Positions 25,551-33,296 of a stretch of 64,000 bases of DNA are shown one piece after another. Origin of the DNA: Kitasatospora sp. NBC_00374 (lineage in GTDB: Bacteria > Actinomycetota > Actinomycetes > Streptomycetales > Streptomycetaceae); assembly GCF_041434935.1 (NCBI RefSeq), contig NZ_CP107964.1:496001-560000 (forward strand), read 5' to 3'. How positions within the stretch are numbered: position 1 is the stretch's first letter; each line of letters begins with the position of its first letter. A program made the translations under genes and the position numbers. The notes below the pieces were generated by a model. That model saw nothing but the letters and a program-made list of their open reading frames with translations. It searched no databases and was not told the origin of the DNA.

Positions 25551-26489
25551 ATGCCGCAGGACCAGTCCACGGGCTGGCCGCCGCCGCCGTACCTCCCGCC
25601 ACCGCCGCCGCACCGCACGGAACACGGCGTCCTCAGGTACGACGGAGCCACCTACGCCCGGACCTTCGGCTACCGCCCGCGCCTGCTCGACGTGCACGTC
25701 CCGGCCGCCACCGCGCCGGTACCCGCCGTCGTGTGGATCCACGGGGGCGGCTGGATGGACGGCGACCGCCGGTACCCCCCGCCGACCGTGCCCGTCGACC
25801 TGCTCTTCGGCTCGATCCTCGACGCCGGCATGGCCGTGGTGACCATCGACTACCGGCACAGCCTGGAGGCGCCGTTCCCGGCGCAGCTGCACGACGTCAA
25901 GGCCGCGATCCGCTACGTGCGGCACTTCGCCGCGCGGCTGGGCATCGACGGCGAGCGTATCGGCGTGTTCGGCGAGTCCGCGGGTGGCCACCTGACCGCG
26001 ATGGCCGCGCTCACCGACGCGGACAGCGACGGCGGCAGGCTGGAGGGAACCGAAGGCGTCCCGACCGGAAGCAGCGCCGTGCTGTGCGCCGTGGACTGGT
26101 ACGGGGTGTCCGACATCGGCGCGGCCGCGGCCGCCTTTCCCGCCCTCGCGGGCGGTGCGGCGCCGGAGGTGCCGGCCGTGGGTGATCCGTACACGGCGCT
26201 GCTCGGCGCCTCACCGGCCGACCGGCCCGATCTCGCCGCCGCGGCCAGTCCCGTCAGCCACGTGCCGTCGGCGGTCCCGCCGTTCCTGCTGGTCCACGGC
26301 ACCGGGGACAGCCTCGTGCCGTACAGCCAGAGCGAGCGGCTGGCCGACCACCTGACGGCGCAGGGTGCGTCCGTGCAGCTGGTCCCCGTCCACGGCGCGG
26401 ACCACATCTTCCTGGGGTCCGAGGAGATCCCCGCCATCGTCGAGCGGAGCGTGGAGTTCCTCGCCCGCCACCTGTCCGCCGCCGGCTGA
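25551..26489 (+). CDS. HSL/BD-FAE-type alpha/beta hydrolase (esterase)
   Basis: A 312-residue serine hydrolase. The oxyanion-hole motif is VVWIHGGGWMDGD, the nucleophile elbow is GVFGESAGGHLTAMA, the acid lies near LLVHGTGDSLVPYSQS, and the histidine is in VHGADHIFLG. It would cleave small acyl or feruloyl-type esters in the cytoplasm. The first 30 residues are Pro-rich (WPPPPYLPPPPPHR). I use the ATG at 25551 with GGAG upstream; a TTG at 25524 behind a better GAGGAG is an alternative and would add nine residues. An ACACGTGT operator lies upstream, linking it to other hydrolase genes in the window. Confidence 0.85.
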   Translation: MPQDQSTGWPPPPYLPPPPPHRTEHGVLRYDGATYARTFGYRPRLLDVHVPAATAPVPAVVWIHGGGWMDGDRRYPPPTVPVDLLFGSILDAGMAVVTIDYRHSLEAPFPAQLHDVKAAIRYVRHFAARLGIDGERIGVFGESAGGHLTAMAALTDADSDGGRLEGTEGVPTGSSAVLCAVDWYGVSDIGAAAAAFPALAGGAAPEVPAVGDPYTALLGASPADRPDLAAAASPVSHVPSAVPPFLLVHGTGDSLVPYSQSERLADHLTAQGASVQLVPVHGADHIFLGSEEIPAIVERSVEFLARHLSAAG

Positions 26490-26573
26490 CCCCGCGGCCC
26501 GGCCGCCGTTCCTGATTGGCCGGGTGGAGCCTGGATCTGTGAACGGCCGGCCGGCGGGGGCCGCCCGGTCTAG

Positions 26574-26601
26574 ATGATCGATTCCAAGGGGTCAGTGGTC
26601 A
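26574..26601 (+). repeat. Element A left terminal inverted repeat
   Basis: 28-bp terminal repeat. It contains the transposase stop codon (26592-26594). It matches 28271-28298 in inverted orientation at 26 of 28 positions. Confidence 0.85.
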
Positions 26602-27506
26602 TAGGCGGTGAGTGAGCGCAGGGCAGGCTCTCCGGTGTGGTCGTTGTGCCAGATCGCTACGGTCAGCGCGAGGATGCGCTGCATGACGCGGGCGACGACG
26701 CCGCCGGGTGTGCGCCCTCGGTGCTGTTCGAGATCGAGTTGGCCCTTGAAGGTCTCGTTGACCGACTCGATGATCTGCCGTAGCGGCTCGAACAGGGGTG
26801 CTCCGGGACGCTCCGGCTCGCCCTTGCGGGCCGGCCGGAGTAGCCGGACGTCCTGCTCGGCCAACTCGTGTTCGAAGCTGCGGCCGAAGTAGTTCTTGTC
26901 GCCGATCAGCGTCTGGGCAGGACGTGCGGCGACGAGGTCCGCTTCGGCCGCAAGGAGGTCCAGGAGGGTCTCACGCTCGTCGGCCTTGGCCCCGGTCAGG
27001 GCGAAGGCGACGGGCAGGCCCTGAAGCGTGCATACCAGGTGCAGCCGCAGGCCCCAGAAGAAGCGGCTGTGGCTGGCGCAGTACCCGTATTCGGCCCATC
27101 CGGCCAGGTCGGAGCGTTTGACGGTCTCGCGGGAGCGTCCGCACTCCACCGGCGTGGAGTCCACGATCCACACGTCATCGCTCCACACGGAAGTGTCGGT
27201 GGCCAGCAGCCGGGTCACCCGCCGAAGCAGTCCGGCGGCCTTGCGCAGCCGCTTGTTGTAGCCGGGCTGCTGCGGCAGGTACGGGAAGAGATGCCGCAGG
27301 TGGGAACGGGCATGGCGGAGCCACCTGGCCTCGGAGGTGAAACCGAGCATGGCCTGCATCATGGCCAGTGTGACCAGCTCGGCGTCCGTGAGCTGCGGGG
27401 CGATCCCCACCGCTGGCCGCCATGGCACGAGATGCGGAGACGCCTTCAGCAGATCGTCGGTCTTCACATAGAGTGCAGTCGCGAGGGTGTCCAACTCTGT
27501 CTTCAC
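26592..27506 (-). CDS. IS982-family transposase
   Basis: A 304-residue intact DDE transposase. IS982 landmarks are LTDAELVTLAMMQAMLGF and DVWIVDSTPVECGRSRETV (first catalytic Asp), AEYGYCASHSRFFWGLRLHL, LIGDKNYFGRSFEHEL (second Asp), and the glutamate in QIIESVNETFKGQLDLEQH. It catalyses cut-and-paste of the surrounding element. Its reading frame ends inside the left inverted repeat. Because it is full length, element A may still be mobile, and it could mobilise its acetyltransferase cargo by using the outer rather than the inner repeat. Confidence 0.92.
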   Translation of the reverse strand: MKTELDTLATALYVKTDDLLKASPHLVPWRPAVGIAPQLTDAELVTLAMMQAMLGFTSEARWLRHARSHLRHLFPYLPQQPGYNKRLRKAAGLLRRVTRLLATDTSVWSDDVWIVDSTPVECGRSRETVKRSDLAGWAEYGYCASHSRFFWGLRLHLVCTLQGLPVAFALTGAKADERETLLDLLAAEADLVAARPAQTLIGDKNYFGRSFEHELAEQDVRLLRPARKGEPERPGAPLFEPLRQIIESVNETFKGQLDLEQHRGRTPGGVVARVMQRILALTVAIWHNDHTGEPALRSLTAYDH

Positions 27507-27544
27507 ACACTGACGTTGGACGCCATCGTCCCATGCGCGCAGCC

Positions 27545-27565
27545 GATCCTTTGGAATCGATCACC
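27545..27565 (-). repeat. Internal copy of the element A inverted repeat
   Basis: On the minus strand this reads GTGATCGATTCCAAAGGATC and matches the outer repeats over most of its length. It sits 39 bases upstream of the transposase start, where a simple IS982 element would end. Confidence 0.7.
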
Positions 27566-27604
27566 TGTCTTACCGGTCACCGGTACACCAGAAAGGATCG
27601 CGGT

Positions 27605-28147
27605 ATGTCCAGCGACCGTCTCATGCGCATCCACAGCGCCGAGTTCCAGGCCATGGCCGAGAGGGTCCTGCGGGTCACCGAGCTCACCTCCCGCCTGAAC
27701 GTCCTGCCTTTCGAGGACGAAGCGGGCAAGGCGGAGCTGTTCGAACAGATCCTCGGCAAGCCGCTGCCACCGAGAGTCACGATCTATCCGCCCTTTTACA
27801 CGGACCACGGCCTTCACCTCGACCTCGCCGAGCGCGTGTTCATCAACCAGAACTGCACGTTCCTGGACTACGCCGGCATCCGGCTCGGCGAGCGCGTGAT
27901 GGTCGGCCCGAAGGTCACGTTCATCACCAGCGGCCACCCAGTCGATCCCGAGGAACGGCGGCTGTACCTCACCGGTGCGCCCATCGACGTGGCGGAGAAC
28001 GTGTGGATCGGTGCCGGTGCCACGATCCTGCCCGGCGTCAGCATTGGCCGTGATGCCGTGATCGCCGCTGGCGCTGTCGTGACCGATGACGTTCCGCCGG
28101 CAAGCCTGGTGACCGGTAGTAAGGCAACCGTGCACCGACGGTGGTGA
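27605..28147 (+). CDS. Sugar O-acetyltransferase (left-handed beta-helix), cargo of element A
   Basis: A 180-residue hexapeptide-repeat acetyltransferase of the maltose/galactoside O-acetyltransferase group (NodL/LacA/Maa-like). The N-terminal helical cap is followed by RVTIYPPFYTDHGLHLDLAE, FINQNCTFLDYAGIRLGERV, the catalytic-His region TFITSGHPVDPEERR, and left-handed helix coils WIGAGATILPGVSIGRDAVI. It transfers acetyl from acetyl-CoA to a sugar hydroxyl. AAGGA precedes the ATG. It lies between the inner and outer repeats of element A, so it is passenger DNA. Its codon use is slightly less G/C-extreme than the flanking genes. The benefit to the host is unknown. Confidence 0.85.
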   Translation: MSSDRLMRIHSAEFQAMAERVLRVTELTSRLNVLPFEDEAGKAELFEQILGKPLPPRVTIYPPFYTDHGLHLDLAERVFINQNCTFLDYAGIRLGERVMVGPKVTFITSGHPVDPEERRLYLTGAPIDVAENVWIGAGATILPGVSIGRDAVIAAGAVVTDDVPPASLVTGSKATVHRRW

Positions 28148-28270
28148 CGACCTCTCCGGGGCCACGCCGAGCCCCTGACTACGGGCAGCCATCAACCACA
28201 TCGGAAGCCTGGCGCCCCTCCCCGAGGCAACTGGCTCCAGCCCAGGGGGCATCCGCGCGCTTACCCCGCG

Positions 28271-28298
28271 TGATCACTGACCCCTTGGAATTGATCAT
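28271..28298 (-). repeat. Element A right terminal inverted repeat
   Basis: Inverted partner of 26574-26601, followed by the target-site CTAG at 28299-28302. Confidence 0.85.
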
Positions 28299-28867
28299 CT
28301 AGTCGGCCAGGACGGCGTCGAGCATCCGGCGGGCGAGCGCCGTGAGTTCCGCCAGGTCGGGCGCGGGCCGGGTGCGGGCCGCGGCGCCGGCGCGGCCGCC
28401 TGGTCGAGGAAGCCGCGGTTCGCGGGGGCGCCCGGCACGTACCCGAAGCCCTCGAAGCCGACGCGGTAGTTGAACGTCACCATGACCGCGCCGCCGCGGG
28501 CCAGGACGGCCGCGTCGTAGGCGGGGTCGGGGCAGTGACCGCTCTTCCATCCGCCGCCGTAGATCCACACCATCACCGGCAGGTCGTCGCCGGCCTCGCC
28601 GGGCGTCCACACGTTGACGGTCAGACAGTCCGGCCCGTCCTCGGGACGCCAGGCGACCGGCATGCCCGGCACCAGCGGCAGCTGGGGCGGGGCGGCGCCG
28701 AACGCCTTGGCCGGCCGCACCCCCGTCCAGGGCTCGGGCGGGATCGGGGCCCGGAAGCGCAGCGGGCCCTCGGGCGGAGCCGCGTACGGGATCCCCTTGA
28801 AGATCTTCAGCCCGTCGGTCTGCGTCCCCTCGACCGACCCGGCGGTGGTCACGACGACCGGTTCCAT
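28299..28867 (-). pseudogene. Carboxylesterase type B with large internal deletion
   Basis: It starts normally at ATG 28867 behind AGGAGG and reads TTAGSVEGTQTDGLKIFKGI through the type B esterase N-terminus (PYAAPPEGPLRFRAPIPPEP, DCLTVNVWTP, VMVWIYGGGWKSGH) to ANRGFLDQ. There the family sequence stops. After a G/C-rich junction near 28370-28400 a different frame gives only the protein tail (DLAELTALARRMLDAVL, then a stop). The serine elbow, catalytic acid and histidine are all gone, so the gene is dead. Its TAG stop is the CTAG that borders element A. It was the last gene of the ABC-transporter operon, next to an intact paralogue. Confidence 0.8.
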
Positions 28868-28959
28868 GCGGGGTGCCTCCTGTTGGTGGTTCGGGGGGCG
28901 GGACCTGCGCCCCGCCCCCTCACTGTCGGACTCTTCTGCCTGGGGAGTTCGTTCGCCGG

Positions 28960-30582
28960 CTAGCGGCGGTCGCCGGCCCGGGGCGGCGGGCCGCCGGCGT
29001 CGGCCGGCGAGGACCACAGGGCGCACTGGTGGTCGGCGGCGAACGTGGTGATGGTGCGGGTGGCCCCGTCGGGGCGCAGGCTCTGGACGCGGTACGTGTC
29101 GCCGCCGGCCGTCGGCCAGGCGGCCTGGCCGGGGGTGTTCGGGTTGCCGGTGCGGGCGAAGGCCGCCCAGGAGCGCTTCATCTGGTCCGCCAGTGCCTTC
29201 TGGGAGGAGGTCAGCGGGCGGTCGCCCATGGTGAAGTCGAACAGGTAGGCGAGTTCGGCGCTGTGGGCGTTGGATTCGTCCAGCCCCGGGACCTGGGCTC
29301 CGAGCAGGGTCGGCGAGCCGGGGTCGTCGAATTCGTAGACGTACGTCGGCACCTGGGTGCGCAGCGTGGTGGCGGTCCGGTAGGTGTGGCAGGCGAAGGT
29401 GGCGTCGGTGAGCAGCGCCGAGTAGGCGAGGTAGGGCGAGGGGTGGTCCGCCAGGGGGTAGTGGGCCAGGATCCCGGCCGCGGCCGGGCCGTAGTCGGCG
29501 GTGATCCGGGCGGTGTACTGCTCGGCGGTGAGGTGGGGCTGGGTGAGGGCGACGAGGAGGCGGGCCTCGGCGGCGGTGGAGCCGATCAGGATCGGGACCT
29601 GGTGCCAGGCGCCGGCGGTGATGGCGTCGATCGGCTGTCGGGGCAGGACGGGTGTGCCGGTGGCCGGCCCGGGGGTGGGGTGGCTTTGGGCCGCGGCGAG
29701 CAGGGCGGCGGGCGGTGCGGTCCGCAGGCAGGTGAGGGTGTCGGGGCCCTGGGGGCAGCCGGCGGCCGCGGCGTAGGCCTGGCCGTCGGCCTGGGCGGTC
29801 CGCTGGTCGGGGGCGGTGAGCAGGGAACAGGGGCCGCTCTGGAGGATGGCACGGCTGAACAGCCCGGCCGTCCGCGGGGAGGTCAGCAGGGCGCAGACCG
29901 ATCCGGCCCCCGCGGACTGGCCGGCGATGGTGATGTTGCCGGGGTCTCCGCCGAAGGCGGTGGCGTTCCGGCGGGTCCAGGCGAGTGCGGCGATCTGGTC
30001 CTGCAGGCCCCAGGTGCCCGAGCCGACGGTGCCCTCCTGGTCGAACTGGGGCAGGGCGAGGTAACCGAGCTGGCCGAGCCGGTAGTTGATGCTGACCACG
30101 ATGCTCCCGGTGAGCCCGGCCATCGTCCGGCCGCCGAACTGGGTGCCGGTGCCCTGGGAGTAGGCGCCACCGTGGATCCAGAAGATCACGGGCAGGCGGG
30201 CGCCGGGGGCCGCGCCGGCCGGGCGGTGGACGTCGAGGTACAGGCAGTCCTCGCTGACGTTCTGCGGGTCGGCGAGGCCGAAGGGCGAGAACTGCAGGCA
30301 GGCGGGCGCCTGCCGGGTGGCCTGGCGGACACCGTCCCAGCGGGCGGGCGGCCGGGGCGCCCGGAAGCGGCCCGTTCCCGTGGGCGGCGCCGCGTACGGG
30401 ATGCCGAGGAACGCCTCGGCGCCGTCCATGGGCAGGCCCGCCACCAGGCCGGAGCCGGTGACGGCCAGCGGGCCGGTCGAGCGGGCTGCGCCGAGGGCGG
30501 GGACGGCCGACAGGAGCAGGGCCGCGAGGGCGAGCAGCAGGACGAGGGCAGGGTGCGGTCGAGCTGGCGGGTGGGGTCGCAC
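28960..30582 (-). CDS. Secreted carboxylesterase type B
   Basis: A 540-residue alpha/beta hydrolase of the carboxylesterase/cholinesterase family with an N-terminal signal peptide (residues 1-32, ALVLLLALAALLLSAVPALG). Motifs are EDCLYLDVHRP, the oxyanion hole PVIFWIHGGAYSQG, and the nucleophile elbow ITIAGQSAGAGSVCALL. The acid (STAAEARLL) and histidine (DESNAHSAELAYLF) regions are in place. It would hydrolyse esters outside the cell. The GTG start follows GGAGG. It is 124 bases downstream of the ABC solute-binding gene on the same strand, which suggests extracellular de-esterification coupled to uptake. Confidence 0.9.
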   Translation of the reverse strand: MRPHPPARPHPALVLLLALAALLLSAVPALGAARSTGPLAVTGSGLVAGLPMDGAEAFLGIPYAAPPTGTGRFRAPRPPARWDGVRQATRQAPACLQFSPFGLADPQNVSEDCLYLDVHRPAGAAPGARLPVIFWIHGGAYSQGTGTQFGGRTMAGLTGSIVVSINYRLGQLGYLALPQFDQEGTVGSGTWGLQDQIAALAWTRRNATAFGGDPGNITIAGQSAGAGSVCALLTSPRTAGLFSRAILQSGPCSLLTAPDQRTAQADGQAYAAAAGCPQGPDTLTCLRTAPPAALLAAAQSHPTPGPATGTPVLPRQPIDAITAGAWHQVPILIGSTAAEARLLVALTQPHLTAEQYTARITADYGPAAAGILAHYPLADHPSPYLAYSALLTDATFACHTYRTATTLRTQVPTYVYEFDDPGSPTLLGAQVPGLDESNAHSAELAYLFDFTMGDRPLTSSQKALADQMKRSWAAFARTGNPNTPGQAAWPTAGGDTYRVQSLRPDGATRTITTFAADHQCALWSSPADAGGPPPRAGDRR

Positions 30583-30706
30583 GGGGCCTCCAGGTGGAGT
30601 GGTGGGTGACTCGACGCCGAGTGGTGCACGTGCGGGGTTTGCGGGGCCGGGGTGGCCGCGGCCGGCCGGGGCGTGTGGCCCCCCGGGGCCGGCTACGGGG
30701 TGGCGG

Positions 30707-32257
30707 TCACGCCTTGGGCGCGGTGGTCCAGGCGAGGTCGGGCAGGTAGCCGGGCGCGGCGGTGAAGCCGGTCAGCTTCTTGGCGTTGTAGGCGTAGATG
30801 CCGTCCATGCGCAGCACGGGGACGAACCAGGCCTGGTCGACGGCGTAGCGCATGACGTCCTGGTACAGGGCGGGGGCCTGCTCGGCGGGGGCGGCTGCGG
30901 CGGCCGCCAGCCTGCGGGTGAGCTCGGGGTCCTGGGTGGCGAAGGGGTTGAAGGCGGTGGGGTGCGGCAGCAGCCAGTCCAGGGATGCCAGGTAGCCGGG
31001 GGCGCCGCCGTAGCCGAAGCCGAGGGCGGCGTACTTCTTGGAGGTGGCGTTGGCGAGCCACTGGCCGATGCCGGTGTCGGTGGTGACGTCGGCGTTGACG
31101 CCGATCTGCTTCCACTGCTGGACCACGGCCTGGGTGACCAGGTCGATGCCGAGCATGCCCTGGGTCTCCACCGTCAGGGAGAAGCCGTTGGGGTATCCGG
31201 CGTCGGCGAGGAGCTTCCTGGCCTTGTCGACGTCGTACGGGTAGTGGTTGTCGTAGTCGGCGGCGTAGCTGTCCAGGCCGGGCAGGGAGATCTGGTCGGT
31301 GGGCCGGCCGTACTCCTGGACGACGGCCTTGGTGATGGCCTGGCGGTCGACGGCGTAGTTCAGCGCCTGGCGGACCCTCGGGTCCTTCAGCGGCGGGGCG
31401 AGGGTGCCCTCGCGGTCGGCGAGGTTGGCGCCCAGGAAGAAGGCGGGGGACTTGGTGATCGCCAGGCCGCCGGACTTCGCGGTGTCGACCTGGCCGGCGC
31501 TGAGGCCGATGATGTCGGCCTGGCCGGTCCTGACGGCCTGCAGGGCGGAGTTCGGGTTGGGGATGACCTTGATGACCACCTTCCTCCAGTGGATCTTGGA
31601 CTTGTCCCAGTAGTTGGGATTCGGGGTGTAGGTGTAGTGGTCACCGGAGGCGGTGTTGGCGGTGTCCAGGACGTACGGGCCGGCGCCGAAGGACCGGGTA
31701 GCGAGCTTGGCCGGGTCCTCCAGGCCCTTGGGGCTGATCACCGAGCCGACCATCAGGAGCTGGGTGAGCAGGTGGGGCAGGTTGGGGTGCGGGGAGGAGC
31801 AGTGGATCCGCACGGTCAGGGGGCCGGTCGCGGTGACGGAGTCGATCGCGGAGACCCAGGAGGCGTTCAGGCCGTTCTTGCGGGAGTAGTCGAGCGAGGC
31901 CGCCACCGCCTGGGCGGTCACCGGGGTGCCGTCGGCGAACCTGACGCCGTCCCGGAGGGTGAAGTCGAAGGTCTGGTTTCCGTCGCCGACGTAGCCCCAG
32001 GTGGTGGCGAGGCCGGCGTCGATCCTGCCGCCCTCGCGGATGCGCAGGACGCTGTCGTAGGTCAGGTTGACGAACCAGTTGTCGGAGCCGACGTTCGCCC
32101 TGGCCGGGTCCATGCTCGCCGGCGGGCTGTAGGAGACGACGGTGAGCGTGTCGCCCTGCGCCCGGGAGGTGCCGGTGGCGGAGCTGCCGCAGGCGGTGAC
32201 GGAGGCGGCGAGGAGGGCGAGCGCCGCCAGGCCGGGGGCGGTTCGGTGTCTGGACAT
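30707..32257 (-). CDS. ABC transporter solute-binding lipoprotein (family 5, oligopeptide type)
   Basis: A 516-residue extracytoplasmic binding protein. The signal peptide ends in the lipobox SVTACGSS (Cys23), so it is membrane-anchored. SBP family 5 features are SMDPARANVGSDNWFVNLTY, the FTLRDGVRFADGTPVTAQAV segment, KDPRVRQALNYAVDRQAI and ARKLLADAGYPNGFSLTVET. Family members bind di/oligopeptides, nickel, glycosides or opine-like compounds, so the ligand is open. It is encoded 40 bases downstream of the second ATPase gene of the transporter. The nearby esterases suggest an ester- or conjugate-derived ligand. Confidence 0.92.
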   Translation of the reverse strand: MSRHRTAPGLAALALLAASVTACGSSATGTSRAQGDTLTVVSYSPPASMDPARANVGSDNWFVNLTYDSVLRIREGGRIDAGLATTWGYVGDGNQTFDFTLRDGVRFADGTPVTAQAVAASLDYSRKNGLNASWVSAIDSVTATGPLTVRIHCSSPHPNLPHLLTQLLMVGSVISPKGLEDPAKLATRSFGAGPYVLDTANTASGDHYTYTPNPNYWDKSKIHWRKVVIKVIPNPNSALQAVRTGQADIIGLSAGQVDTAKSGGLAITKSPAFFLGANLADREGTLAPPLKDPRVRQALNYAVDRQAITKAVVQEYGRPTDQISLPGLDSYAADYDNHYPYDVDKARKLLADAGYPNGFSLTVETQGMLGIDLVTQAVVQQWKQIGVNADVTTDTGIGQWLANATSKKYAALGFGYGGAPGYLASLDWLLPHPTAFNPFATQDPELTRRLAAAAAAPAEQAPALYQDVMRYAVDQAWFVPVLRMDGIYAYNAKKLTGFTAAPGYLPDLAWTTAPKA

Positions 32258-32297
32258 GGGGTCCCTTTCAGGAGGGGGGCGGGGAGCCGGCGAAGGG

Positions 32298-33296
32298 TCA
32301 GGCGGCCGGGACGGCCAGCTCTGCGGAGCGGTGGCAGGCGGTCAGATGCTCGGCGTTCTCGGCCTCGGGGCCGACGGCGGACGGGAGGAGAACCGGACGA
32401 ACGGTGCGGCAGATGTCGACGACATGGGCGCAGCGGTGGGCGAAGGCACAGCCGGTGGGGGCCGGGGGCCCCGGCGCGCTCACCTCGCGGGGTGGCCTGC
32501 GGGAGCGCCGGGCCGTGGGGTCCGGCTCCGGGACGGCGGCGATGAGCATCCGGGTGTAGGGGTGCGCGGGCTCGGCGTACACCCGTGCGGCCGGACCGGA
32601 TTCCATGATCTGGCCGCGATAGAGGACCACGATGCGGTGCGAGAGGTGGCGGACGACGGGCAGGTCGTGCGCGATGAACAGGTAGCTGAGCGCCATCTCC
32701 CGCTGGAGGTCGGCCAGCAGGTTCATCACCTGGGCCTGGATGGACAGGTCGAGGGCGCTGACGGGCTCGTCGCAGATGACCAGACGCGGGGAGAGCATGA
32801 GGGCCCGGGCGATGGCGATGCGTTGACGCTGCCCGCCGGAGAACTGGCCGGGGTAGCGTTCCGCGGTGTCGGCGGGCATGCCGACGCGTTCGAGCATGGC
32901 GACGATCCGGGCGGCGTTCTGCCGGCGGTCCAGCCGCTCGTGGACCAGCAGGGGTTCGGCGAGGGTCTGACCGATGGTGCGCGCCGGGTTGAGGGAGGAG
33001 TACGGGTCCTGGAAGACCACCTGGAGCGCGGAGCCGAGGGCGCGTCGGGTCCCGGCGCCGGCGTGGGTGATGTCGGCGCCGTCGAAGAGCACCCGACCCG
33101 AGTGCACGGGGGTGAGCCCCAGCACGGCGCGGCCGATGGTGGACTTGCCGGATCCGGACTCTCCGACCAGGCCGACCGTCTCGCCCTGGCCGATGGCCAG
33201 GGAGACGCCGTCGACGGCTCGGAGAGGCGGGACACGGCGGCCTTGACGGAATTCGACGCTCAGGTCGCAGAGTTCGAGGATGTGCGGGGTGGTCAT
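32298..33296 (-). CDS. Oligopeptide-type ABC transporter ATPase (DppF/OppF-like)
   Basis: A 332-residue ATP-binding subunit. It has Walker A GESGSGKST, QVVFQDPYSSLNPARTIG (Q-loop), signature FSGGQRQRIAIARAL, Walker B LVICDEPVSALD and the switch His in FIAHDL. The C-terminal oligopeptide-transporter extension ends with a Cys-containing segment (GCAFAHRCAHVVDICRTVRP). It powers import together with the fused permease-ATPase. Its ATG overlaps the upstream stop by four bases (ATGA), indicating translational coupling. Confidence 0.94.
   Translation of the reverse strand: MTTPHILELCDLSVEFRQGRRVPPLRAVDGVSLAIGQGETVGLVGESGSGKSTIGRAVLGLTPVHSGRVLFDGADITHAGAGTRRALGSALQVVFQDPYSSLNPARTIGQTLAEPLLVHERLDRRQNAARIVAMLERVGMPADTAERYPGQFSGGQRQRIAIARALMLSPRLVICDEPVSALDLSIQAQVMNLLADLQREMALSYLFIAHDLPVVRHLSHRIVVLYRGQIMESGPAARVYAEPAHPYTRMLIAAVPEPDPTARRSRRPPREVSAPGPPAPTGCAFAHRCAHVVDICRTVRPVLLPSAVGPEAENAEHLTACHRSAELAVPAA

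Larger units (their letters stand above)
26574..28298. mobile_element. Element A: IS982-family insertion sequence carrying an acetyltransferase
   Basis: Outer inverted repeats of 28 bp with two mismatches (26574-26601 and 28271-28298, beginning ATGATC[G/A]ATTCCAAGG) enclose a full IS982 transposase and a sugar O-acetyltransferase. The element is bordered by CTAG on both sides (26570-26573 and 28299-28302), a likely 4-bp target duplication. Removing it restores GGT-CTAG-TCGG, where TAG is the stop of the gutted esterase. A third, more diverged copy of the repeat lies inside at 27545-27565, right behind the transposase, and looks like the end of the ancestral simple insertion sequence. Confidence 0.85.
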
